From contig JAQSWM010000015.1 of the NCBI GenBank assembly GCA_029266635.1, positions 1 to 37,456 on the forward strand: a stretch of DNA of 37,456 nucleotides. The letters run 5' to 3'. Shown in pieces: positions 1-7,792 of the stretch (position 1 is its first letter; the number at the start of each line of letters is the position of its first letter). The DNA comes from Sphingobacteriaceae bacterium (GTDB lineage Bacteria > Bacteroidota > Bacteroidia > Sphingobacteriales > Sphingobacteriaceae). A program made the position numbers and the translations under genes. Under the pieces are notes generated by a model. That model saw nothing but the letters and a program-made list of their open reading frames with translations, made no database searches and had not been told where the DNA came from.

Positions 1-63
1 AAGATACGTGCAATAAATGAATTGGTTTGCGAGATGTGGGACTGTGTAACAACAAGAAGGGTG

Positions 64-723
64 TTAGGACAACTTCATCTCCGGCACTTCCCCTTCCACA
101 ACCAGCTTCCCTGCCGTTGCATTTTTGATTTCCTCCACCGATACTCCCGGCGCACGCTCCAGCAACCTGAACCCACCCTCCGGCAGAATATCCAGAACGG
201 CCATTTCAGTAACTATTTTCTTTACGCATTTCACACCCGTTAGTGGCAGCGAACATTTTGGCAACAGCTTGCTCTCGCCTGCTTTGTTTACATGTTGCAT
301 GGCGACAATGATATTCTTTGCCGAAGCCACCAAATCCATCGCTCCGCCCATTCCCTTCACCATCTTTCCGGGGATTTTCCAGTTGGCGATGTCGCCGTTC
401 TCAGAAACTTCCATGGCGCCCAAAATAGTGAGCCCTACTTTTTGCGAGCGTATCATCCCAAAGCTCAAAGCCGAATCAAATATCGCGGAGCCCGGAAGCG
501 TAGTAACCGTTTGCTTGCCCGCGTTTATCAAATCAGCATCTTCTTCGCCATCGAACGGGAAAGGACCCATGCCCAACAAGCCGTTTTCCGACTGCAGCAC
601 AACATTAAACCCTTCCGGGATGTAATTTGCCACAAGCGTGGGAATACCGATGCCAAGATTCACATACGATCCGTCTTGTATTTCCTGCGCAATTCGCTTT
701 GCGATTCCGTTTTTATCAAGCAT
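64..723 (-). CDS. scoB: Succinyl-CoA:3-ketoacid CoA-transferase, subunit B
   Basis: Subunit B of a 3-oxoacid CoA-transferase (SCOT), which moves CoA between succinyl-CoA and acetoacetate or a similar 3-oxoacid in the cytoplasm. The 219-residue length is normal for the B subunit. The [10 protein letters not shown] stretch near residues 45-54 holds the expected catalytic glutamate (E46), which forms the enzyme-CoA thioester in this family; an N-terminal GIGIPTL segment is also typical. The start overlaps the 3' end of scoA by 8 bases, so the two are translationally coupled and should form a heteromer. The neighbouring divergent sucD encodes a succinyl-CoA enzyme, which fits a role in feeding acetoacetate or related acids into central metabolism. 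The exact substrate (acetoacetate or another 3-oxoacid) cannot be told from sequence. Confidence 0.93.
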   Translation of the reverse strand: MLDKNGIAKRIAQEIQDGSYVNLGIGIPTLVANYIPEGFNVVLQSENGLLGMGPFPFDGEEDADLINAGKQTVTTLPGSAIFDSALSFGMIRSQKVGLTILGAMEVSENGDIANWKIPGKMVKGMGGAMDLVASAKNIIVAMQHVNKAGESKLLPKCSLPLTGVKCVKKIVTEMAVLDILPEGGFRLLERAPGVSVEEIKNATAGKLVVEGEVPEMKLS

Positions 724-1429
724 GCTGTTCGGATTTGGTGCGGGTGGTACGTTGTTCTATTCTCTTCTCGTAATTCTCCCCCTGGAAAATGCGGTGGACG
801 TATATTCCGGGAGTGTGGATTTGGTCGGGGTCAAGTTCGCCGGGCTCCACCAGATGTTCAACTTCTGCGATGGTAATTTTTCCAGCCATCGCCATTACGG
901 GATTAAAGTTGCGGGCGGTTGAGCGATAGATGAGATTTCCGGCGGTATCGCCTTGCCAGGCTTTCACGATCGCGAAATCCGCATCAAAAGCGTGTTCCAG
1001 CAAATAGTCTTTGCCGTTAAAATTCCTTATTTCCTTGCCTTCTGCTACTTCGGTGCCTACGCCGGCAGGAGTGAAGATTGCGGGCATACCGTATCCGGCA
1101 GCCATGCATCGCGTAGCCAAAGTACCTTGCGGTACTAACTCAACTTCCAGTTCGCCGCTTAACAATTGCCGCTCAAACTCAGCATTTTCGCCCACGTACG
1201 AAGCTATCATCTTTTTCAGCTGCCGTTTTTGCAGCATCAGCCCGATTCCGAAATCATCCACACCGGCATTGTTGGAAATGCAGGTTAATTCCTTCACTCC
1301 TTTTTTAACAAGTGCATTGATGCAATTCTCCGGAATCCCGCAAAGGCCAAAGCCTCCCAGCATCAGAGTCATGCCATTTTCAATATCGCGAATAGCTTCT
1401 TCAGCATTTTTTACTGTTTTGTTGATCAT
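716..1429 (-). CDS. scoA: Succinyl-CoA:3-ketoacid CoA-transferase, subunit A
   Basis: Subunit A of the same CoA-transferase. The protein has the glycine-rich [10 protein letters not shown] segment near the N terminus, the NNAG motif and the TPAGVGT stretch, all typical of family I CoA-transferase A subunits. I chose the start giving [13 protein letters not shown] (237 residues). A start seven codons further upstream is open, but the extra residues do not look like the family. The gene is first in a two-gene operon with scoB and overlaps it by 8 bases. It diverges from sucD; about 170 bases separate the two starts, and the sucD promoter lies in that gap. I could not identify a clear scoA promoter. 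Confidence 0.93.
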   Translation of the reverse strand: MINKTVKNAEEAIRDIENGMTLMLGGFGLCGIPENCINALVKKGVKELTCISNNAGVDDFGIGLMLQKRQLKKMIASYVGENAEFERQLLSGELEVELVPQGTLATRCMAAGYGMPAIFTPAGVGTEVAEGKEIRNFNGKDYLLEHAFDADFAIVKAWQGDTAGNLIYRSTARNFNPVMAMAGKITIAEVEHLVEPGELDPDQIHTPGIYVHRIFQGENYEKRIEQRTTRTKSEQHA

Positions 1430-1550
1430 ACAATTGGCTAAGCGTAACAAGAACTGCCGGCAAGTTCAGCAGATAATTTTGGAACAGCAACATAGCTAAA
1501 ATTGTTTAGTGGCTAAACGGCGACTGCTTAAAGCGGCTTGCATTATTCTG

Positions 1551-1581
1551 TTTGCCTTTTACGCCTATTCTTTTAGCTTTG
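1551..1581 (+). promoter_or_regulatory. Promoter of sucD, Bacteroidota type
   Basis: A TTTG element at 1551-1554 is followed by a 19-base spacer and TAGCTTTG at 1574-1581. This matches the known Bacteroidota sigma-A consensus (TTG near -33 and TAnnTTTG near -7, spaced about 19 bases). Transcription would begin about seven bases further on, giving a leader of roughly 14 bases before the ATG at 1602. Confidence 0.6.
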
Positions 1582-1601
1582 CCGTACGAAAAAAACCAGC
1601 A

Positions 1602-2480
1602 ATGAGTGTACTAGTCAACAAGAATTCTAAGGTTATTGTGCAGGGCTTTACAGGCAACGAAGGCACTTACCATGCATCGCAAATGATTGAATACGGAACC
1701 CAGGTAGTGGGCGGCGTAACTCCGGGAAAAGGCGGGCAGCAACACCTCGACAGGCCGGTGTTCAACACTGTAAAAGAGGCGGTAGAAAAAACCGGGGCTG
1801 ATGTTTCCATCATTTTTGTTCCGCCTGCATTTGCTGCAGATGCCATTATGGAAGCTGCAGAAGCTGGAATTAAAGTTATTGTTTGTATCACGGAAGGTAT
1901 CCCGACCAAGGATATGATCCAGGTGAAAGAATATATCAGCGACCGCGATTGCCGTTTGATCGGGCCGAATTGCCCGGGCATCATCACTGCCGACGAAGCT
2001 AAAATTGGTATCATGCCAGGCTTTATTTTCAAAAAGGGCAATGTGGGTGTGGTTTCAAAATCTGGAACTTTGACTTACGAAGCTGTTGACCAGGTTGTAA
2101 AAGCCGGTTTAGGAATTACTACCGCGATAGGCATCGGCGGCGATCCGATCATCGGGACTCCGACTAAAGAAGCTGTTGAGCTTTTGATGAACGATCCCGA
2201 AACTAAAGGCATTATCATGATCGGCGAGATTGGCGGAGGTATGGAAGCCGAAGCTGCACACTGGATTAAAGAAAATGGTACCAAGCCAGTGGTTGGATTT
2301 ATCGCGGGCCAAACTGCTCCTCCTGGACGGCGCATGGGCCACGCAGGTGCAATTGTTGGCGGTGCGGATGATACCGCTGCTGCCAAAATGAAGATTATGC
2401 GTGAGTGTGGGATCCGTGTGGTAGAATCTCCTGCCGAAATTGGCGAAGCGATGGCTGAAGAACTGGCGAAGCTGGGGTAA
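1602..2480 (+). CDS. sucD: Succinyl-CoA synthetase (ADP/GDP-forming) alpha subunit
   Basis: Alpha subunit of succinyl-CoA synthetase, a TCA-cycle enzyme that makes ATP or GTP from succinyl-CoA. The 292-residue protein has the CoA-binding Rossmann segment [11 protein letters not shown] near residues 15-25, the GPNCPG motif near 121-126, and the active-site histidine region [13 protein letters not shown], with H247 the residue expected to be phosphorylated. The reading frame stays open upstream to a GTG at 1509, but I prefer ATG 1602: it gives the family's usual length and N terminus ([10 protein letters not shown]), and a good promoter lies inside the upstream extension. The beta subunit gene (sucC) is not in this window, as is common in Bacteroidota. 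A strong terminator follows at 2602. Confidence 0.95.
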   Translation: MSVLVNKNSKVIVQGFTGNEGTYHASQMIEYGTQVVGGVTPGKGGQQHLDRPVFNTVKEAVEKTGADVSIIFVPPAFAADAIMEAAEAGIKVIVCITEGIPTKDMIQVKEYISDRDCRLIGPNCPGIITADEAKIGIMPGFIFKKGNVGVVSKSGTLTYEAVDQVVKAGLGITTAIGIGGDPIIGTPTKEAVELLMNDPETKGIIMIGEIGGGMEAEAAHWIKENGTKPVVGFIAGQTAPPGRRMGHAGAIVGGADDTAAAKMKIMRECGIRVVESPAEIGEAMAEELAKLG

Positions 2481-2489
2481 GTTAGTTAG

Positions 2490-2575
2490 TAGTCTGGAAG
2501 ACGGGAAGTCTCTGTGCAGAAGGATTGAAGAAAGAGAAAGGACAAAGGACGGAAAGACTAACGCCTAAGAAGAAT
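2490..2575 (+). repeat. Purine-rich low-complexity intergenic tract
   Basis: The spacer after sucD is strongly purine-biased on the plus strand and holds short degenerate repeats: GGAAGACGGGAAG, then AAAGGAC twice in quick succession, then ACGGAAAGAC. There is no coding signal. It resembles the decaying short-period tracts seen between genes in many Sphingobacteriia, but I cannot compare copies elsewhere in this genome. Confidence 0.4.
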
Positions 2576-2601
2576 AGAATTATTAGATAAGGGGCATAAA
2601 A

Positions 2602-2638
2602 AAAACTCCCGGCCGTATAGCCGGGAGTTTTCGTTTTT
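2602..2638. terminator. Bidirectional intrinsic terminator between sucD and the DUF2892 gene
   Basis: A 12-base perfect stem (2602-2613 with 2620-2631) encloses a six-base loop. It is preceded by an A tract and followed by a T tract, so it can end transcription from both strands. It lies between the convergent sucD (plus) and the DUF2892 gene (minus). Confidence 0.9.
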
Positions 2639-2646
2639 TATAGGTA

Positions 2647-3132
2647 TTAAATGCCTGAAGAAGAGCCGGAGTTGTTGCCCATACCAGAACTGCCGGAACC
2701 CATATCAGTGCCGAAAGAACCTGCCGAAGATGAATTCCCTGAACCCATTCCTGAAGAAGAGCTTCCCGAACCCATCCCTGAAGAAGAATTTCCTGAATTC
2801 ATACTTCCTGAAGAAGCATCAGAACCCAAATCAGTTGAATACTCTGTAGTACTAATGAAGATTGCATCCGGTGCCTGCATCGGAGTTCCTTCTGCCATCT
2901 GTTTAACAGCACAATGTCCGGTTACGCCTCTGTGAACCAGCATCCCCCCTACAATCAACTCGCCTAATGCAAGCGTTGGGTGTGAAAACAAGTTTCCAAT
3001 TCCTTTAATAAACACGAAACTACCAGCCGCCAGCGATAAAATGCGCTCTGACTGTTCCACGTTTGCGTTTTCATTATCCTGTAGCAACGATTCCTTCAAG
3101 GTACCAGTTAGCTCGGTGAGTGATTCCATCAT
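2647..3132 (-). CDS. DUF2892 membrane protein with a repetitive Gly/Ser/Met tail
   Basis: A 161-residue protein in two parts. The first half carries a DUF2892 (YgaP-like) segment: SERILSLAAGSFVFIKGIG, then a second hydrophobic stretch ending in LVHRGVTGHC, the usual end of this small membrane domain. The second half is almost only Gly, Ser, Met and Asn, with a nine-residue repeat close to SSSGMGSGN. I start it at the second of several in-frame ATG codons (MMESLTELTG); a longer form from 3177 is possible but adds residues unlike the family. DUF2892 proteins have no firm function. The low-complexity tail is probably disordered. It is convergent with sucD and divergent from the PAP2 gene. Confidence 0.7.
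   Translation of the reverse strand: MMESLTELTGTLKESLLQDNENANVEQSERILSLAAGSFVFIKGIGNLFSHPTLALGELIVGGMLVHRGVTGHCAVKQMAEGTPMQAPDAIFISTTEYSTDLGSDASSGSMNSGNSSSGMGSGSSSSGMGSGNSSSAGSFGTDMGSGSSGMGNNSGSSSGI
2738..2818. repeat. Three-copy 27-base tandem repeat inside the DUF2892 gene
   Basis: Three consecutive 27-base units (2738-2764, 2765-2791, 2792-2818) share a CTGAAGAAGA core. The first two units are nearly identical and the third has drifted. On the coding (minus) strand each unit encodes nine residues of the Ser/Gly/Met tail, so copy-number change would alter tail length without shifting frame. Confidence 0.75.
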
Positions 3133-3217
3133 AGATAAATATTTAAAGATTAATGTGTTTTCTCCTATTAAAACCATTTATACAATGCTATGTTTTCATA
3201 AAAAACTCAAACTGAAC

Positions 3218-4012
3218 ATGAAAGTACTGCCCTACATATTTATTCTTCTTGCAGGCACCGCGTCTGCCCAAACTGAGTCGCCGTATAAAACGAGTTTCAA
3301 AGTAGATGCGCCTGCAATTGCAGTTGGCGTTGGGCTCACCGCACTCGGAGTGTCGCAAATGAAAAACAAAACAGCGCTGACTGCTGCCGAGGCAAGCGCT
3401 CTCACCAAAAATGATGTGAACGGCTTTGACCGCGGCACTGCAGGAAACTATTCTGAAAGTGCCGACAATGCCAGTTACATTCCGTTTTATGCATCTTTCG
3501 CGATGCCGGTTGTCATGTTGCTGAACAAGAACGAAGGCAGCAAGGCTGGACAGATTATGGCGTTATACGTGGAAACCATGGCTGCCACAGGTGCCATTTA
3601 CACCCTTACCGCCGGAAACGTTTACCGAAACCGTCCGTTTGTCTATGGAACTGAAGCGCTGCTTTCCAAGCGCACCGACAAAGATGCCCGCCGTGCGTTT
3701 TTCGCGGGGCACACTGCCGCAACCGCTTCGGCTACGTTCTTTGCCGCAAAGGTTTTTCAGGATTTCAATCCCGATTCAAAAGCTCGTCCGTACGTGTGGG
3801 CTGCAGCGGCGGCTGTGCCGGCAGTTGTGGGATATTACCGGATGAAAGCCGGAATGCACTTTTTAAGCGACAACATAGTCGGCTATGCTGTTGGAGCGGG
3901 AGTGGGCGTGCTGGTGCCGCAACTGCATAAAAAAACTGTTAAAGGCGATTTCAGTGTTGTTCCTATGATGGCTCCTGGCTATCATGCTGCCGCACTTACT
4001 TATACCTTCTGA
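3218..4012 (+). CDS. PAP2-type (phosphatidic acid phosphatase-like) protein, exported
   Basis: A 264-residue PAP2-superfamily protein, probably a lipid- or isoprenoid-phosphate phosphatase at the inner membrane or periplasm. An N-terminal signal peptide (MKVLPYIFILLAGTASAQ) supports this start, although the frame stays open upstream. The three phosphatase motifs are present in altered form: YRNRP (R139, P140), FAGH in place of PSGH (H165), and R208-x5-H214-x3-D218. The lysine that normally opens motif 1 is missing and the serine and proline of motif 2 are replaced. The key histidines and aspartate remain, so activity is possible but not certain. The next gene starts two bases after its stop. 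Confidence 0.8.
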   Translation: MKVLPYIFILLAGTASAQTESPYKTSFKVDAPAIAVGVGLTALGVSQMKNKTALTAAEASALTKNDVNGFDRGTAGNYSESADNASYIPFYASFAMPVVMLLNKNEGSKAGQIMALYVETMAATGAIYTLTAGNVYRNRPFVYGTEALLSKRTDKDARRAFFAGHTAATASATFFAAKVFQDFNPDSKARPYVWAAAAAVPAVVGYYRMKAGMHFLSDNIVGYAVGAGVGVLVPQLHKKTVKGDFSVVPMMAPGYHAAALTYTF

Positions 4013-4013
4013 C

Positions 4014-4595
4014 ATGGAGGAGCAAAGGATAATTTCCGGAACGAGCGAAGATGAGATCTGGCTACAGGTTGAAGCCGGCATGAGCGATGCCAGCTTGCTG
4101 GAGTATGAAACTGTTATTGAGCAAGGCGGACATCGTGTGCGGATAAACATCGACATTGATCCGGGAGGAGGCTTTGAGGGAGGCTATGAGCTGACTACGA
4201 TAACGGCAGCTCTTATGAATGAACGCGACTTCCGCTTTGCCATTCATCATGAGTCTTTTCTGGATGAGATTGGAAAGTTCTTAGGAATGCAGGATGTGGA
4301 GATCGGCTACCCCGAGTTCGACAAGCAGCTTATCGTAAAAACCAACAACGAGCAGCTAGCTAAGTACATCTTCGCGGATGAAAACACCCGCAGAACCTTC
4401 CAGGCTTTAACAGACTTCTCGTTCGGAATCACTCATCACCGCTCTGGAGACGAGGGAGAAAAAGTACCTTTTCTTGAGCTGGAAATAGATCGCGGTATCA
4501 CCGACTCCACAGAATTGCGCCAGTTGTATCATGCATTTTTCAGCGTATTAACCAAGCTTGCAGATACCGCACCCGGGATAGTTTCTGCGAGTTAA
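4014..4595 (+). CDS. Hypothetical protein, about 193 residues
   Basis: I do not recognise this family. The protein is acidic and soluble-looking, with no signal peptide or clear membrane span. It has a glycine-rich GGGFEGGYEL stretch near the middle of the N-terminal half, and later the segment EIGYPEFDKQLIVKTNN, which recalls a motif found in several uncharacterised bacterial proteins where a FD(K/R) pair precedes a strand. The start ATG at 4014 lies two bases after the PAP2 stop, which suggests coupling; a start at 3984 inside the PAP2 gene is open but unlikely. It is probably cotranscribed with the phosphatase. Confidence 0.65.
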   Translation: MEEQRIISGTSEDEIWLQVEAGMSDASLLEYETVIEQGGHRVRINIDIDPGGGFEGGYELTTITAALMNERDFRFAIHHESFLDEIGKFLGMQDVEIGYPEFDKQLIVKTNNEQLAKYIFADENTRRTFQALTDFSFGITHHRSGDEGEKVPFLELEIDRGITDSTELRQLYHAFFSVLTKLADTAPGIVSAS

Positions 4596-4633
4596 ATCAG
4601 CGTTCCTTTCGGAGATTTCTGCTAATTTTACAC

Positions 4634-5032
4634 ATGCACGTGTATAGAATTGCCTTATTGACCGTGGTGGCGGCATTGTTTACCGCCTGTGGAGTTTCTC
4701 TAAAGCCGGAAGAACTTTATGGAAAATGGAAGTATGTGAAGGTTGAAAAACTGAACACCAATCCTCCCGAACTACTCCCCGACTACGAGCTTTCATCGCA
4801 ATCGCCATACATTGAGTTTTCTAAGGATAGCAATTTAAAGATTGTATGGGGCGGGGATATTCTTTCTTCAGGCACATTCCGCATTGATGGAAATAAGATC
4901 ATGTTTAAGGAGGACCTTCCGGGAGGAAAAACGCGGGAATTTCCATTCCTGGTTAGCAGCTTAGAAGGCAGGAATATAGTTTTCGAGACCACCACTCAAG
5001 GCGGCTCGCGGGTGACGGCTATAAAAGAATAG
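4634..5032 (+). CDS. Small lipoprotein with a lipocalin-like domain
   Basis: A 132-residue lipoprotein. The N terminus is a signal peptide ending in the lipobox LFTAC, with C19 the lipidated residue. The mature part begins KPEELYGKWKYVKVE, a pattern found at the start of lipocalin-like domains common in Bacteroidota, followed by alternating strands (YIEFSKDSNLKIVWGG, GTFRIDGNKIMF). No function is known for most of these proteins. The stop lies two bases before the start of the BamA-like gene, so the two are very likely cotranscribed. Confidence 0.75.
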   Translation: MHVYRIALLTVVAALFTACGVSLKPEELYGKWKYVKVEKLNTNPPELLPDYELSSQSPYIEFSKDSNLKIVWGGDILSSGTFRIDGNKIMFKEDLPGGKTREFPFLVSSLEGRNIVFETTTQGGSRVTAIKE

Positions 5033-5034
5033 CC

Positions 5035-6789
5035 ATGCGGCATTGGGCAAAAACCCTTCTTTCTGGTTCGCTCCTCGGCTTTTTCATGGTCTTGCAACAC
5101 TCTCTTCTGTTTGCACAATCGGGCTATACTTTACAAATACACGTTGAACCGAATACTGAAGCTCTCCCCCAAAAGCTTAAATCAACAGAAAGTTACCCCG
5201 ACAGCTTATCAGTAACAACGGCAATAAGCCGGTTGGTATCAGAAGCACAGTCGGAGGGTTATCTTTTGGCTGAAATCCAGGGGGTAAAATGGCAGGATAA
5301 ACACGCATCTGCTACCATACAACTCAACAAACAATACCACCTTCTTAAACTTGAGAATGGCAATATAGATCCGGAAGTGTTGCAAGAGTCGGGTTTCAGA
5401 GAACGGCTTTACAGCGATGTGTCCTTCAGCCTAGCACAATTGAAAAAACTTTTCAGTAACGTGCTCTCTGTTTACGAAAACAACGGTTTTCCCTTCGTCA
5501 GCATTTGGCTCGACAGCGTGCAAATTGCTGATGAAAATATTTCAGCGAAAATATTTTCCGATAAAAAAGAGCACTTCACATTCGACACCATAGTGATTGC
5601 CGGCGATGCTGCTATTTCGAAATCGTTCCTGCAGGCATATCTCGGAATGCAAGTGGGCTTGCCTTACAGCGAAGCTAACCTGCGCAACGCAGAAAAGCGA
5701 ATAATGGAACTCGGCTTTGCAACATCTGTAAAAAGCCCTGAGGTGACATTCGCAGGAGGAAAAGCCACAACAACCTTATTCCTTGCAAAAAAGAATGCTA
5801 ACCAGTTCGACGGCTTTCTTGGCTTTATGCCTAACAGCGATAATGGCAAGCTGCAATTGACAGGCGATTTGAAGTTAAACCTGCAAAACGCCTTTAAACA
5901 CGCTGAAGCCCTTGGGCTAAATTTTAAGGGCTTGCCAAAGCAAAGCCGCGAGTTAAATATTTCGGCAAGCTTGCCCGCGATACTTTCCGGCTCCTTAGGC
6001 GTAATTGCTCACCTGGATTTATTCAAACAAGACACAAGCTATCAGAATGTTAGCCTCAAAGCAGGGCTGAGCTATCGGCTAAATGCGCTCGGCAGTATTG
6101 AATTTTTCGTGGATCGCCAAAACAAAAATTCATTAGGACAGGAGCAAAAGAATGCTACTGCGCTGCCTGCCTTTGCCGACCTTAGCACCACCCTATTCGG
6201 CTTCGGAGTGAAGCTTGAAAACCTGGATTACTCATTCAATCCCACCAACGGGTTCAGGCTCTCGGCAGATGTGTCCGCCGGGCGCAAAACAGTAATCCAA
6301 AATTCGTCTTCAAACCCGAACCTTTATAAAAATATAGACCCCAATCCGGCACAGTACCGCTTACAGAGCCGGGCAGACGTATTCATCCCGGTAGGTAAAG
6401 TTTCTACAATCAATATAGCCAACCAGACGGCTATATTGATCGGGAAGAACTTGTTTGATAACGAACTCTATCGTTTGGGCGGTTTTAACAGTCTTCGCGG
6501 CTTTGATGAACAGTCAATACTAGGCAGCGCTTACAGCTTTGTGAATGTGGAGTACCGCTATCTGCTGGAGCAAAATTCATTTCTATTCCTGTTTGCCACT
6601 CAGGCTTATGTGCGCCGGGATACTATTTTAAACAAGAGCCAAAGCTACCCATTGGGCTTAGGCACAGGAATTGATTTTGAAACAAGAGCGGGGATCGTGT
6701 CATTAAGCTATGCGGTAGGAAAGCAGAGCGATACTTCGTTGATTATGCGAAACGGAAAAATTCATTTCGGTATAATTGCATTGTTTTGA
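5035..6789 (+). CDS. BamA/TamA-family outer membrane protein (POTRA plus surface-antigen barrel)
   Basis: A 584-residue Omp85-superfamily protein. It starts with a signal peptide (about 28 residues ending LLFAQ). The first half holds POTRA-like regions, for example near residues 195-250 where a LPYSEANLRNAEKRI helix is followed by strands. The second half is a beta-barrel, with the conserved lid-loop motif as FNSLRGF near residue 487. Omp85 proteins insert or export other proteins or lipids at the outer membrane. At 584 residues it has too few POTRA domains for a main BamA, so a TamA-like or accessory role is more likely. Its last base overlaps the ATG of the DUF4271 gene (TGATG), indicating coupling. 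Confidence 0.85.
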   Translation: MRHWAKTLLSGSLLGFFMVLQHSLLFAQSGYTLQIHVEPNTEALPQKLKSTESYPDSLSVTTAISRLVSEAQSEGYLLAEIQGVKWQDKHASATIQLNKQYHLLKLENGNIDPEVLQESGFRERLYSDVSFSLAQLKKLFSNVLSVYENNGFPFVSIWLDSVQIADENISAKIFSDKKEHFTFDTIVIAGDAAISKSFLQAYLGMQVGLPYSEANLRNAEKRIMELGFATSVKSPEVTFAGGKATTTLFLAKKNANQFDGFLGFMPNSDNGKLQLTGDLKLNLQNAFKHAEALGLNFKGLPKQSRELNISASLPAILSGSLGVIAHLDLFKQDTSYQNVSLKAGLSYRLNALGSIEFFVDRQNKNSLGQEQKNATALPAFADLSTTLFGFGVKLENLDYSFNPTNGFRLSADVSAGRKTVIQNSSSNPNLYKNIDPNPAQYRLQSRADVFIPVGKVSTINIANQTAILIGKNLFDNELYRLGGFNSLRGFDEQSILGSAYSFVNVEYRYLLEQNSFLFLFATQAYVRRDTILNKSQSYPLGLGTGIDFETRAGIVSLSYAVGKQSDTSLIMRNGKIHFGIIALF

Positions 6790-7775
6790 TGGGCAGATTA
6801 TTTACAATCGTTTTTTCGGCAATCCTGCTAATGGCTGTTGATGCTTTTAGCCAAACGGATAGTGCTGTGGTTGAGCAGCCAAGGCCAGTGAGGCAATACC
6901 GCTACCGCGATTCGGCAACTCTGGCTCGATTTTATTTCCGCCGGGACTCGATCAAGGCGGCGAAAGACTCTATCGCAGCAAGGCAAGACTCAATAAAAAA
7001 GGTTTACGTAACACCACTTCCAGCAGGCAGCCGCAACCGATTCCTTGATAGCCTAATAGAAACATATACAGTAAAAGATCTGGATTTTGCAGGCTGGTCT
7101 AAAAAGTTTCAGAAGCAAAAAGCCACGCACTTTAACATGGGGAACCTAAGAGCTAAAGGCGAAAGGTGGACCTTCTTTCTCATAGTGGCTTTGATCCTGG
7201 CGTTTGCCATTGTCAATCGGGCTTTCTCGAAGGAAATCAGTACAATCATGCTGGCTTTCTACAGTAATAAAATACGAGAAGATAGCCTTTTTAACTCTTG
7301 GCCTTTCCTGATACTTTACGTAATATTCGCATTTACGGTAGGAATGTTTCTTTACCTGTGTGCGAAACACTATGAATTAACATTTAATTACACGGGCATA
7401 CAAGCATTCCTGGCTCTTTCCATAGCCATACTCATTCTATTCACAGCTAAGATTATCGTGCTTAAAGCCTTGGGGTTCTTGTTTGATATACAGCCAATGG
7501 TAAAGGAATATATCTCTATTTTATACCTTGCCTATTTTAATGCCGCACTGCTTTTTTTACCAATAGTTGTAGCTTTTAGCCTCACTCCGGCAAGGCTTAC
7601 CAACATCTATATTTATTTGTCTGTGATGGTATTAGCGGTGATTTTTGCTGTGCAACTGTACCGCATTGTAATCAATATCTTAACACAGTTTAAATTTTCT
7701 AAAACTTATTTATTTATCTATCTTTGCGCCCTCGAAGTTTGCCCCTTATTACTTGTGATAAAGGCAGTTAGATAA
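6789..7775 (+). CDS. DUF4271 membrane protein
   Basis: A 328-residue protein with an N-terminal signal-like segment, a charged Arg/Asp-rich region (many RDS and KDS repeats around residues 40-75) and about six or seven hydrophobic spans in the C-terminal two thirds. The pattern, together with its position just before hemD, matches the DUF4271 family that is confined to Bacteroidota. Its function is unknown. I start it at ATG 6789, which overlaps the stop of the previous gene; a TTG one codon upstream is also open. The last codons contain a good -7 promoter element for hemD. Confidence 0.8.
   Translation: MGRLFTIVFSAILLMAVDAFSQTDSAVVEQPRPVRQYRYRDSATLARFYFRRDSIKAAKDSIAARQDSIKKVYVTPLPAGSRNRFLDSLIETYTVKDLDFAGWSKKFQKQKATHFNMGNLRAKGERWTFFLIVALILAFAIVNRAFSKEISTIMLAFYSNKIREDSLFNSWPFLILYVIFAFTVGMFLYLCAKHYELTFNYTGIQAFLALSIAILILFTAKIIVLKALGFLFDIQPMVKEYISILYLAYFNAALLFLPIVVAFSLTPARLTNIYIYLSVMVLAVIFAVQLYRIVINILTQFKFSKTYLFIYLCALEVCPLLLVIKAVR
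7696..7726 (+). promoter_or_regulatory. Candidate internal promoter for hemD
   Basis: TATCTTTG at 7719-7726 is a perfect TAnnTTTG -7 element, and TTTC at 7696-7699 sits exactly 19 bases upstream as a one-mismatch -33 element. Both lie within the last codons of the DUF4271 gene. Transcription would start near 7733, about 60 bases before the hemD ATG. Confidence 0.4.
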
Positions 7776-7792
7776 GATTCACATACGATACT

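Noticed and set aside
125-625. Long plus-strand open frame opposite scoB
   Set aside because: It is antisense to a clear CoA-transferase subunit with intact motifs and has no recognisable protein features.
2651-2935. Open frame on the plus strand opposite the DUF2892 tail, encoding a Pro/Glu-rich 94-residue peptide
   Set aside because: It is the complement of the repetitive Ser/Gly/Met tail; the regular codon pattern of the tail leaves the antisense frame open by chance. The DUF2892 domain on the minus strand is the real gene.
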